From JAHCHG01 sp038251885 (GTDB taxonomy: Bacteria > Acidobacteriota > Blastocatellia > Pyrinomonadales > Pyrinomonadaceae), in the NCBI GenBank assembly GCA_038251885.1, contig JBBSAX010000174.1, positions 1-11,431 on the forward strand: a stretch of 11,431 bases of DNA, given 5' to 3'. The first letter of the stretch is position 1; the number at the start of each line of letters is the position of its first letter. Shown here piece after piece: positions 1 through 7,620 of the stretch. A program made the position numbers and the translations under genes. The notes beneath the pieces are model-generated. The model saw only the letters and a list, made by a program, of their open reading frames with translations. It was not told the origin of the DNA and did not search any database.

Positions 1-123
1 ACGATTTTAGTTGAGCCGAAGATATTTGAGGATTAGAAAGTATTAAGTCCTGTTTTCAGACAGCAAAATTTTCGATAACTTAATATTTGCCGCTAGAAGC
101 CAGGACTCAGAACTTTAATTAAT
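1..123. other. Non-coding stretch downstream of the thioredoxin lipoprotein gene
   Basis: No open reading frame with recognisable protein features covers these bases. The stretch follows the stop codon of the minus-strand thioredoxin gene and contains nested inverted repeats (described separately). On the minus strand no run of T follows the repeats, so they do not form a textbook Rho-independent terminator. The next gene lies beyond the window. Confidence 0.6.
46..107. repeat. Nested inverted repeats with a symmetric internal loop
   Basis: The outer arms AGTCCTG (46-52) and CAGGACT (101-107) are perfect reverse complements. Inside them GCAAA (63-67) and TTTGC (86-90) are also reverse complements. 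The unpaired stretches between outer and inner arms are exactly 10 nt on each side (53-62 and 91-100). This could fold as a long irregular hairpin in the 3' region of the thioredoxin transcript. It lacks a T-run, so termination is not supported. It may be a dispersed intergenic repeat, a transcript-end stabiliser or chance. Confidence 0.4.
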
Positions 124-738
124 TTATTCGTTCACGGTTTTTTCGACTGTTTGTTTCATTTTATCAACTACTTTTCTCCCGCCGCCGGTGAAAACTCCGG
201 TCATTTTTCCGTCACGGTTGACTAGAATACTTTGCGGTATTCCGGGCAAATTACTAATTTTGACAAATTGCCGGAATAATTCTTCATCGGCAAATCCGAG
301 CGGATATGTTAGTTTCATTTCCTTGCCGAAATCTTGAATTTGCTCGGCTGTTTCAGCGTCATCGCTGTCTAAACCGATGACTTCAAAGCCTTGATCTTTA
401 TATTTTTCGTGCATTGCGACTAATTCAGGCATTTCTTCGCGGCAAGGTGAGCACCATGTCGCCCAAAGATTTAACAAGACGACTTTGCCTTTTTTGTCCG
501 TCATTTTAAATGATGTGCCGTCAATCATTTTAATCTCGGCTGTGGCAATCGCTTCCGGCAAAGGTGGATAATTTTTCGCATTTTCGTCTTTTGGCTTTTC
601 ATTTTTTGAAGTTTCCGCCGGAGTCGTTGAATCAACCGGATTTTTTTGAGTGCTTTCAGTTTTCTGACAAGCCGTAAAATTCGACAATGTAAATACTAAT
701 GCAATAAATATACTTAAATTTAAAATAATTCTTTTCAT
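124..738 (-). CDS. TlpA/ResA-family thioredoxin-like lipoprotein
   Basis: This is a 204-aa exported thiol-disulfide protein. Residues 1-23 form a lipoprotein signal peptide with a lipobox ending FTAC, so Cys24 would be lipidated and anchor the protein outside the cytoplasm. Residues about 25-58 are a polar Lys/Thr/Pro-rich linker. A thioredoxin fold follows, with WCSPC (active-site Cys96 and Cys99) after LLNLWATW, and a cis-proline region LPGIPQS (Pro168). The alkyl hydroperoxide reductase/TlpA/ResA family commonly reduces disulfides for cytochrome c maturation or envelope protein folding, but no cytochrome biogenesis gene is visible here and the partner is unknown. The ATG at 738 is supported by GAGG (747-744) in the 12-bp gap after the FHA-ABC gene. 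The two genes are therefore very probably co-transcribed. Confidence 0.93.
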   Translation of the reverse strand: MKRIILNLSIFIALVFTLSNFTACQKTESTQKNPVDSTTPAETSKNEKPKDENAKNYPPLPEAIATAEIKMIDGTSFKMTDKKGKVVLLNLWATWCSPCREEMPELVAMHEKYKDQGFEVIGLDSDDAETAEQIQDFGKEMKLTYPLGFADEELFRQFVKISNLPGIPQSILVNRDGKMTGVFTGGGRKVVDKMKQTVEKTVNE

Positions 739-750
739 TAATTCCTCTTT
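739..750 (-). promoter_or_regulatory. Ribosome binding site of the thioredoxin lipoprotein gene
   Basis: On the minus strand the whole gap between the upstream stop codon (753-751) and this ATG reads AAAGAGGAATTA. GAGG lies 5 nt before the ATG. It supports the start at 738 and translation from a transcript shared with the FHA-ABC gene. Confidence 0.75.
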
Positions 751-3700
751 TTATCTAGTGTCTTGCAAACGTAAAATTATAAGCGTTGCAATAACTAACA
801 TTCCAAACATTAACATCAAAACTAACTGATTTAAAATCTCGTGCATCCAGGGGTGTAGAAAATTGACATAACCGCTCAAATCCTTCGGAATTTTCTTAGC
901 GTCGGCAATTTTCGGAGGTTCGTCCAATTTCGGGGCGGACGGATTATTTCCTCTCTGCAATTCACTTTTGAAATTATCCAATTTTTTCTCGGAGTCCTTT
1001 TTATATTCGTCTAATTCCTCCTTCGCATCGCCAATTATTTTGTCATTTTCGGTTTCGATATATTTATAAAGCCCTTGCCCGTTAGTTTCTCCGTTCGGAA
1101 TCGCACCTTCTTTTTCCAAAGTATCGAGTGTCGAATACCTTTTCATCGTGTCAAACGACCATGTTGCGGGCATCGCTAAACCGGCTACTTTACTAATACC
1201 CTGAGGCACGCCAATTAATCCCCCGAACAGAATTTGCGGAATTAAAATCAGAGGAACGAGGCTTGTCGCCATTTCGGAAGTTTTGACCAGCGCGGAAACG
1301 AGCAAACCGAGCGCGATGCCGACTCCGGCGGTTAAAAGCATAACCCAAAATTGCGGAATTCCGCCGAATAATCCGGGCATCGGCATTAAACCGATCAGAT
1401 CGAAAAATTTAAGCGGAACAAATACCATAAAACATTGAATTCCGACAATTATTCCGAGAATAAACAGCTTTGAAAAAAGATACGGAATTAATCCGAGATT
1501 TACCATTCTTTCGCGTTTATAAACGGCACGTTCCCTGATGATTTCGCGGGCGGCAACAGATGTTCCGAACCAGACTGCGATCAAGGAAAGCATAAAATAA
1601 ACGAAATCGCGCGGCTGATCTTTGCCCATCACGAGAAATGTCAGAAAAGCAATAATCGGAGCTTGGGCAAAAAGTATGAAAAGCGTGAATTTATCGCGCA
1701 GAAGAACTCTTGTATAGCGACTTGAAAGCGTTAGAAACTGTCGAACTGCGCCGAAAAGTCCGAGCCGATTTTTCTTTTGAACACCGCTCGATTGCAATTT
1801 TCCGAGTTCTTTCAGCGGTTCATAGACATTATTTCGATACTGCGGCGTTTGGGTAAATTTTTGCTTCCAATCTTCTGCAACTTGTTCAGTAACTTGTTGG
1901 CGATTTCCGCCCGATTGCTGTAATGTTTGCTCGATCGGTTCTTCGAGTTTGTCGTAAAGGTCTTTAAAACTCGACGCGCCGAGATGTTTCAAGGCTTCGT
2001 CCGGTGCGCCGTAAAAGACGAGTTTTCCGCGCATTAAAACGACGAGTTTGTCGAAAAGTTTGACATTTTCCATAGCGTGAGTCGTTAAAATCACCGTTCT
2101 ACCGGATTCAGCGATTTGGCGAAAAAGCGTCATAATCTTTTCTTCCGTTGCCGGATCGAGTCCCGAGGTCGGTTCATCCAAGAAAATTACGGAAGGTTTG
2201 GTAATCAATTCAACAGCAATCGAAACACGCTTGCGCTGACCGCCGGAAAGTTGGCTGATCGGAACTTCGCGGCGTTCTGCCAAACCTGTTACATCTAAAA
2301 CTTCTTCGATTATCTGATTGATTTCTTTGGTTGAAACATCCCGCGAAAGTCTTAATTTTGCAACATAATAAAGCGTTCGGTAAACTGTCAATTCGCGGTG
2401 GATAATGTCGTCCTGCGGCACGTAACCAATTGATTGCTTGAGCGAGTCGAGATGCTGATAAAGATCGAGATTATTGATTAAAATGCTTCCGCCGGAGGCA
2501 GGACGCATTCCGTTCATCGCGTCCATCAAGGTTGATTTTCCTGCGCCGGAAGGTCCGAGAAGTCCGACAAATTCGTTCGGCTGAATTGAAAGCGAAACAT
2601 TATCGAGCAAGCGAATCATTCCGCCGCCCGCACGATTTTTTACATCCTTTGTAATGTTCACCGAATCAATCCGCGTTTTCGAGCGCGTGTCAAAAACGCC
2701 GATATTATTTGCCTGATCGAGCTTTATGAGGAAAGAACCGATTTGAATGTCGTTTTCTAATCCGACATTCTGACGCGAAATCCGATTGCCATTGACGTAA
2801 ACTCCGTTTGTCGAACCTAAATCTTCAATGACAATTCCCGAATTCGTCAATGAAAGTTTGGCGTGGCGGTTGGAAATTTGCAGACCGTCAAGTTTGATGT
2901 CGCTGTCGTCGCCACGTCCGATGATTAATTCGCTTTTATTGCCGAACGTCAAAGACATCAACAATTGCGGTTGTGTTTTGTTTGCCGCAGATTGTTTTTG
3001 CGAAATACTATCAACCTTGAAAACCATCGTTTTTGAACCGACTTCGGATTGAATATTTTGCAATTCCGCAAGTTGTCCGATGGCAATCGAACGCTGTCCG
3101 GCAAGGCTTGCACCTTTCGGGGCAAGGCGAGAAAGAGATTTAAACCGCAAAAGCGGTCCACCCATTCCGAGTCTTATTTCATCGTCGTTATAAAGCGGTG
3201 TCGGCGTTGAAATTCGCTGTTCATTGACCAAAGTACCATTAAAACTGTTGTTATCGTGAAGCACATAACTAGCGTTTTCCCTTCGGATTTCGGCGTGCTG
3301 GCGCGAAACCATAATCTTTGACGATTCAAAAACAATATCGCCGATTGTATCGCGTCCGAGCCAGATTTTATCCTTCAAAATGCGATATGGTTGGATCGAA
3401 TTTCCTGAATCTACAAATTCAAGCATTGGAATTTCGCCGCTTGAAACGTCATCTTTGATAAGTTTTGTCGGAACTTGAGGTTGATTTGCTATTTTTTGGG
3501 CAGGTTGACCGAATTCATCCCAACCTGCTCCCGATGATTGCTGATATTGCGGAGGATTATTCTGCGGAGAACCTGCCGTTTCTCCGATGGAAATTACCTT
3601 TAAAATCGGTCCGTTCGTGCCGAATTGAAGTTTACTTCCAACTGATATTGGTTGCGGTTGTGTAACTTTTACGCCGTTGATATATGTTCCGAAAGTCGAA

Positions 3701-3894
3701 TTGGCATCGAACATAACCCAATTATTTGCCTGCCAACGCATTTCAGCGTGAATTCGCGAAACCATCGGATAAATATCATTGGCATAAACAATCTGACATT
3801 CTTCGGCATTACGCCCGACTCTGATAATGTCCTGAGTATAAATATTCTCTGGCAATTGCTGCCCGTTTCGTTCTTCGGCTAAAACAATTTTCAT
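751..3894 (-). CDS. Triple-FHA domain ABCG-type ABC transporter (ATPase fused to ABC-2 permease)
   Basis: This is a 1047-aa half-transporter that would dimerise in the inner membrane, most likely as an exporter. Three FHA domains come first: about 20-100 (VGR 26-28, SRIH 46-49), 172-250 (LGR 179-181, SRQH 197-200, NG 219-220) and 318-392 (IGR 325-327, SNRH 341-344, STNG 361-364). FHA domains bind phosphothreonine peptides. The ATPase has Walker A GPSGAGKS (447-454), Q-loop Gln494, signature LSGGQ (549-553), Walker B VIFLDEP (569-575) and switch His606. The permease has six predicted membrane spans (about 735-756, 764-782, 804-827, 848-870, 876-895, 1019-1041) and the ABCG-like REIIRERAVYKRE segment after span 2. 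A charged loop of about 120 residues separates spans 5 and 6. M. tuberculosis Rv1747 has a related layout with two FHA domains and is controlled by PknF. The substrate here is unknown. The ATG at 3894 lacks a clear Shine-Dalgarno sequence. The gene follows a terminator, so it probably has its own promoter. Confidence 0.95.
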   Translation of the reverse strand: MKIVLAEERNGQQLPENIYTQDIIRVGRNAEECQIVYANDIYPMVSRIHAEMRWQANNWVMFDANSTFGTYINGVKVTQPQPISVGSKLQFGTNGPILKVISIGETAGSPQNNPPQYQQSSGAGWDEFGQPAQKIANQPQVPTKLIKDDVSSGEIPMLEFVDSGNSIQPYRILKDKIWLGRDTIGDIVFESSKIMVSRQHAEIRRENASYVLHDNNSFNGTLVNEQRISTPTPLYNDDEIRLGMGGPLLRFKSLSRLAPKGASLAGQRSIAIGQLAELQNIQSEVGSKTMVFKVDSISQKQSAANKTQPQLLMSLTFGNKSELIIGRGDDSDIKLDGLQISNRHAKLSLTNSGIVIEDLGSTNGVYVNGNRISRQNVGLENDIQIGSFLIKLDQANNIGVFDTRSKTRIDSVNITKDVKNRAGGGMIRLLDNVSLSIQPNEFVGLLGPSGAGKSTLMDAMNGMRPASGGSILINNLDLYQHLDSLKQSIGYVPQDDIIHRELTVYRTLYYVAKLRLSRDVSTKEINQIIEEVLDVTGLAERREVPISQLSGGQRKRVSIAVELITKPSVIFLDEPTSGLDPATEEKIMTLFRQIAESGRTVILTTHAMENVKLFDKLVVLMRGKLVFYGAPDEALKHLGASSFKDLYDKLEEPIEQTLQQSGGNRQQVTEQVAEDWKQKFTQTPQYRNNVYEPLKELGKLQSSGVQKKNRLGLFGAVRQFLTLSSRYTRVLLRDKFTLFILFAQAPIIAFLTFLVMGKDQPRDFVYFMLSLIAVWFGTSVAAREIIRERAVYKRERMVNLGLIPYLFSKLFILGIIVGIQCFMVFVPLKFFDLIGLMPMPGLFGGIPQFWVMLLTAGVGIALGLLVSALVKTSEMATSLVPLILIPQILFGGLIGVPQGISKVAGLAMPATWSFDTMKRYSTLDTLEKEGAIPNGETNGQGLYKYIETENDKIIGDAKEELDEYKKDSEKKLDNFKSELQRGNNPSAPKLDEPPKIADAKKIPKDLSGYVNFLHPWMHEILNQLVLMLMFGMLVIATLIILRLQDTR

Positions 3895-4014
3895 TTTTTT
3901 AGGGTAAATTTGTTATTTGATGTTTTTGATTTTAGCTCAATAATCTAAAAACAAAAAGCGTAAGGAAATCACCTAAACGCTTTGGAAAGATTAATAAACT
4001 ACAGGAAAACCAAG
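3895..4014 (-). promoter_or_regulatory. Leader between the 726-aa protein gene and the FHA-ABC gene; presumed promoter
   Basis: A strong terminator occupies the upstream half of this 120-bp gap, leaving about 50 bp before the FHA-ABC ATG in which a promoter would have to lie. On the minus strand the AT-rich leader includes TTGAGC, TAAAAT and AATAAC. None gives a well-spaced, convincing -35/-10 pair: TTGAGC and AATAAC are 17 nt apart, but AATAAC is a poor -10. No Shine-Dalgarno motif precedes the ATG. A promoter is inferred from the terminator, not seen. Confidence 0.3.
3947..3983 (-). terminator. Rho-independent terminator after the kinase/TPR/726-aa operon
   Basis: Read on the minus strand, AAAGCGT (3983-3977) pairs perfectly with ACGCTTT (3961-3955). 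AGG/CCT pairing continues the stem inward around a TGATTT loop, after a small bulge. The stem is followed at once by TTTTTGTTTTT-like sequence (to 3947). It starts about 31 nt after the stop codon of the 726-aa gene. Stem, loop and T-run are all in the expected order, and the plus strand has no matching T-run, so it acts in one direction. Confidence 0.8.
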
Positions 4015-6195
4015 TTAATTGAGTTCAGGCTCAAAAGTTTTCAAAATTTCCGTTATTTCATCGTCATTTTCCAAATCGTTCACACTTTTTATATCGTCGG
4101 AAAGCGATGTGCCAAACACAGTGATAATAAAACCGCTTTTCATTCCGGCACGCTGAACCGGAAGCCAAAGTCTTCTGCCCCAGATTATTAACTTTTTATC
4201 ACTTCCGATGCCTTGAAACGTGACTTGGTAAACTCTCCATCTTCCATTTTGAAAAATCGTCTCGCCTTCGTTTATCACTTCATAATTTGATAAAATTCCG
4301 CGCAGATCCGCATTAGATTTTTTGACCAGTTCATCAAAAAGTGTTCTGTCCGCATCGAATGTTCCATTGCTGTCGTAACGCGTAATTAATAATTGCTTAA
4401 TCGGTAAGCCTTCCGGTGTTTTCTTGGCAATATCCAGAAACTTATTGTCGGATTTTGTTTCCTTCCAATCTTTCGGGTAATAAATTGAAAAACCCAGAAA
4501 ATTTTCAGTCTGAACTCCTTTTTGTTGTTTTTTTACATTTTTGTATAGAACAGTATTAGGCGGCTGACTGATAGTTCTGGGCAACGGCGGAACAGCACTT
4601 AAATCAGATCTCGGCTCACCCGAAAGGTTGGGTTCACCCGGATAACTTGAAGGCTCATTCAAATTTTCTGATGAATCACTCACATTTGTATTTATATTTG
4701 TTTGTGAATCATTTGTATTTATATTTGTTTGTGAATCATTTGCATTTAAATTTACATTTGCATTTATATTCGGTTGATTCAGATTTTCATTTAGTTTATT
4801 AGCGGGTTCCCGGTTTACCGAATTATTTTGGTTTGTTAAATAGAAAAATCCTAACAGACCCAAAGCAAGAATTATTAACCCGATCAATGGATATAAAAAC
4901 CATTTTGATTCTTCACCGCCAGCCGCTTCTGATGACCGTTTTTCCCAAGTCGGATCATCTGTTGCCTTTATTTTCTCAGTTCCGGCTTCAGTGCTGACAG
5001 TTTTTTCTTCTTTCTTTTCCGAACCGATTTCTTGTTTAATTTCGGACTCTTCTCCAATGTTTGAAACCACCGGGGGAAGTGATGACTGTAAAATTTCAGA
5101 AATTTCGTATTTAATTTCTCTTGGCGGAAAAGTTTTTAATTCTATCGAATCTCCTGTTTTAGCACCTTCATTTTCAACGTCCGGTTCGGTTTCGAGTTTA
5201 TCGGGAATTGAAACATCATCGAGATCAGCCAAATCCAATTCGATTCTCGGCATTGAATCGGCTAGATTTATTTCTTCCTTACTTTCCAAATCAAGTTCGA
5301 CTTTAGAAGGAATTGAAAATTCATCCAAATCACCCAAGTCAAGTTCGCCTTGAGGTAATGGTTCAGAATTAACCGGAATTTTATCTAAATCTTCTACATC
5401 AATTTCAAAATCCGAATCCAATTTTAATGAATCCAAACCTTCGAGCGGTTCATCCAAATCCAAATCAAAATTAGAATTAGACTCGATACTTTTTGGAATT
5501 TCAATATTCTCAACCGAATCCAACTCAAGTTCCGAGCCTAAATCTATGACATCGGTTTCCTGATTTTCAATGTTTAATTCAAATTCATCAGCTTTTGCCG
5601 ATGTTTCCGAATGGTCAAGCATACTGTCAGCGGATAATTCGTTTTCATCTACATCTTCTGACAAAATTAAATTTTCAGAATCCTCAACTTCAAGAAAATC
5701 CTGATTGTTTATGTCAAACGATTGGAGAACTTCTTCTTTAGTTTCAGTTTTATCGGAAAGTTCTGCGCTTATTTCTACAGATTTCTTCGTTTCTCCGTCA
5801 AAAACTATGTCGGATTTCCTTTGTTTTTCTTGTATTAGATTCGGTTTTATAATACTTGCGAGTGGAATATGCTCAAAAGGTTTTGTTTGTTTTGTTTCTT
5901 TTTCCTGATTATTAATTTCCAAAACTGTCGGTTTTGATTTTTCAATAGCTTCATCTTCTTTTTCCGCACTGAAAAATTTGCTTTTAATCGGAGGTTTAAA
6001 AGCCGAAACTACGGCTTCGCTCTTTATATTTTCCGGTTTAGAAAACGATTTGCCTAAAATACTGGTAAACACACCTTTAGACGATTGACCGGATTGTTCG
6101 GTTGAAGGAGAAGACAATAGTCTCGCGCCTTCATTCGTGCAGAATCTCTGAGTTCCGTCTTCGTAAGTTGCCTGACATTTGGGACAATACAGCAT
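4015..6195 (-). CDS. Zinc-ribbon/acidic-repeat membrane protein with possible PsbP/Mog1-like C-terminal domain, unknown function
   Basis: I do not recognise this 726-aa protein as a named family. It starts with a zinc-ribbon-like motif (Cys4, Cys7, Cys19; YCPKC then FCTNEG). A long, probably disordered region follows. It is rich in Asp/Glu at about 140-345 and carries repeats such as ELDLGDLDEFSIPSK (284-298) and IELDLADLDDVSIPDK (318-333). One membrane span lies at about 432-453, followed by an Asn-rich linker with a perfect duplicated nonapeptide NDSQTNINT (486-503) and a Pro-rich stretch. The C-terminal 160 residues (about 565-725) look globular and begin NFLGFSIYYPKDWKE, which resembles the opening of PsbP/Mog1/DUF1795-type domains; this is inference. 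The likely topology has the acidic part inside and the C-terminal domain outside. The gene follows the TPR gene by 56 bp and precedes a terminator, so it probably ends the kinase operon. The ATG at 6195 is fixed by the Cys motif, though no good Shine-Dalgarno sequence is near. Confidence 0.85.
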   Translation of the reverse strand: MLYCPKCQATYEDGTQRFCTNEGARLLSSPSTEQSGQSSKGVFTSILGKSFSKPENIKSEAVVSAFKPPIKSKFFSAEKEDEAIEKSKPTVLEINNQEKETKQTKPFEHIPLASIIKPNLIQEKQRKSDIVFDGETKKSVEISAELSDKTETKEEVLQSFDINNQDFLEVEDSENLILSEDVDENELSADSMLDHSETSAKADEFELNIENQETDVIDLGSELELDSVENIEIPKSIESNSNFDLDLDEPLEGLDSLKLDSDFEIDVEDLDKIPVNSEPLPQGELDLGDLDEFSIPSKVELDLESKEEINLADSMPRIELDLADLDDVSIPDKLETEPDVENEGAKTGDSIELKTFPPREIKYEISEILQSSLPPVVSNIGEESEIKQEIGSEKKEEKTVSTEAGTEKIKATDDPTWEKRSSEAAGGEESKWFLYPLIGLIILALGLLGFFYLTNQNNSVNREPANKLNENLNQPNINANVNLNANDSQTNINTNDSQTNINTNVSDSSENLNEPSSYPGEPNLSGEPRSDLSAVPPLPRTISQPPNTVLYKNVKKQQKGVQTENFLGFSIYYPKDWKETKSDNKFLDIAKKTPEGLPIKQLLITRYDSNGTFDADRTLFDELVKKSNADLRGILSNYEVINEGETIFQNGRWRVYQVTFQGIGSDKKLIIWGRRLWLPVQRAGMKSGFIITVFGTSLSDDIKSVNDLENDDEITEILKTFEPELN
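4684..4737 (-). repeat. Perfect 27-bp tandem duplication in the Asn-rich linker
   Basis: Two identical 27-bp units (4684-4710 and 4711-4737) sit head to tail. A degenerate third copy follows toward 4770. They keep frame and encode the repeated nonapeptide NDSQTNINT in the 726-aa protein, just outside its membrane span. Perfect identity suggests recent slippage, so linker length may vary between strains. Confidence 0.85.
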
Positions 6196-6251
6196 TATTT
6201 CTAAATTATTTGCTCCGATATTTTATTTGTGAACTATTAATTATTTTGCAA

Positions 6252-7595
6252 TTAATTTGCTTGAATTTTATTCAGTTTACTAACTAAATCAACTCTTTTT
6301 TCATCAAGCGCGACAGCCTTTCGATAAACTCTGACTGCATCCTGTTTTTTTCCGGCTTCGAAATAACTGTCACCAACTGATTCAAACGCCAACGCTAACC
6401 GTTTTTGTTCATTAGGTGAAACCACTTTTAGAGCTTCTTCGAGATAATTTTCAGCAGTGTCAAATTTTCCCTGACGCAAAAAAAGCGAACCTAGTAGCGT
6501 ATAAGAAACAAAACTTTTCGGGCTGACTTCCGCACTTTTTTTCAAAACGGCTTCGGCTTCTTCATAACTGCCGCGAGTCGTCAGGGCGCGACCGAGAAGA
6601 TAAAGCGCGGTCGGATTTTTCGAATCTTGCCGCAAGGCGCGGCGCAAAAGCTGTTCGGAATCCATATAACGCTGCTGGGATTGCATTACGTCGGCAACTA
6701 AAATCATCGTTGGCACGTCAACCGAATACTGAATCGAGTTGACATAAGCCAGAGAGGATTCATTGATCAAACCTTTTTTACGCAAAAGTCTTCCAAGATG
6801 GGCATAAGCCAAGGCAAATGTTGGATCGAGTTTTACTGCTTTTTGATAAAAAATTTGCGTTTCACTTGCAATATTGCCTTGAAGTTCAAGAGATACGCCG
6901 AGTTGGTCATAAGCTATGGCGTTTTCAGAATCCAGTTCGATGGCACGGCGGGACAGTTTTTCGGCTTCGGCATACCTTTCGATCAAATTTGTGCCGGCAA
7001 TAGGTTGGGTTAAAACAAAACTCAGAGCTATATAAGCATCGGGATTTGTCGGATCAATTTTAATTGCCGAGCGATACGCTTTTTCGGCTTCTTCCCAACG
7101 TCCTTGATCGCTGTAAAGATTTCCAAGCCCGTAAATAGCTCGTGAATCATTTAATTTCAAATTCTGAGCGCGAAGATAGGCGACCTCCGCCTGAACATAG
7201 TTTCTCCCGTTTCTTTCGTTATTTCCTTCTTCAATTGCTTTTTCAAATTGTTCGTAAAAATCTCCTGAATTTTTATCGCCGACGGTGATCACCAAGTTGG
7301 TTGAAGGTTTAATGTCCACAACATTTTCCGGCGTTACTTCTTTTTTTTCGGGTTCGATTGGTGTTTTTGCCGTTGTTACATCTTTTGTCGGGGATTTTCT
7401 TTTGACGGTTTTGCGGATGGCTACAGGCGGAGATTTTTTTCGCACAGGCGGTGTGCTTTTCTTTTTGACGGGTGATTTTTTGTTCGGTGTTTTTAAAATG
7501 TCGGTGCTGCTGCCCAAATCCTGTCCATAAATATAAACCGGCAGTAATAGCAGTCCGATTAAGACCAAACCGAATTTATATTTTTTGAGCGTCAT
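6252..7595 (-). CDS. Exported TPR-repeat protein with basic Lys/Pro-rich linker
   Basis: This protein is about 447 aa from the ATG at 7595. A signal peptide or anchor comes first (basic KKYK, then FGLVLIGLLLLPVYIYG). A strikingly basic Lys/Arg/Pro/Thr segment follows (about residues 36-75; for example SPVKKKSTPPVRKKSPP), then an acidic/Pro spacer. From about residue 115 to the end there are roughly nine tetratricopeptide repeats, with classic signatures such as GLGNLYSDQGRWEEAEKAYR and LGRALTTRGSYEEAEAVLKK. TPR arrays hold protein complexes together; the partner is unknown and no enzyme domain is present. The frame also has an in-frame TTG at 7601: GGGAG (7611-7607) is 5 nt from the TTG and 11 nt from the ATG, so either could be used. 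ATG is preferred as the commoner start codon. The gap to the kinase stop codon is only about 25 bp, which indicates one operon. Confidence 0.9.
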   Translation of the reverse strand: MTLKKYKFGLVLIGLLLLPVYIYGQDLGSSTDILKTPNKKSPVKKKSTPPVRKKSPPVAIRKTVKRKSPTKDVTTAKTPIEPEKKEVTPENVVDIKPSTNLVITVGDKNSGDFYEQFEKAIEEGNNERNGRNYVQAEVAYLRAQNLKLNDSRAIYGLGNLYSDQGRWEEAEKAYRSAIKIDPTNPDAYIALSFVLTQPIAGTNLIERYAEAEKLSRRAIELDSENAIAYDQLGVSLELQGNIASETQIFYQKAVKLDPTFALAYAHLGRLLRKKGLINESSLAYVNSIQYSVDVPTMILVADVMQSQQRYMDSEQLLRRALRQDSKNPTALYLLGRALTTRGSYEEAEAVLKKSAEVSPKSFVSYTLLGSLFLRQGKFDTAENYLEEALKVVSPNEQKRLALAFESVGDSYFEAGKKQDAVRVYRKAVALDEKRVDLVSKLNKIQAN

Positions 7596-7606
7596 AGACA
7601 AAAAAA

Positions 7607-7611
7607 CTCCC
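7607..7611 (-). promoter_or_regulatory. Ribosome binding site of the TPR gene
   Basis: The minus strand reads GGGAG here, in the short gap after the kinase stop codon. It lies 5 nt before an in-frame TTG (7601) and 11 nt before the ATG (7595). It therefore supports this start area but does not settle which codon is used. Confidence 0.6.
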
Positions 7612-7620
7612 GAATTTTTA

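Noticed and set aside
4684..4775. CRISPR-like array of short repeats
   Set aside because: The units are contiguous with no spacers and encode an in-frame Asn-rich peptide repeat.
4991..5353. Plus-strand open frame of 120 codons, Ser-rich
   Set aside because: It lies opposite the acidic repeat region of the 726-aa gene. Its Ser-rich composition is the complement of Asp/Glu/Leu codons, and no protein features are seen.
6225..6256. TTAATT/AATTAA inverted repeat between the TPR gene and the 726-aa gene as a terminator
   Set aside because: The stem is short, AT-only and has no T-run after it, so it does not argue against co-transcription.
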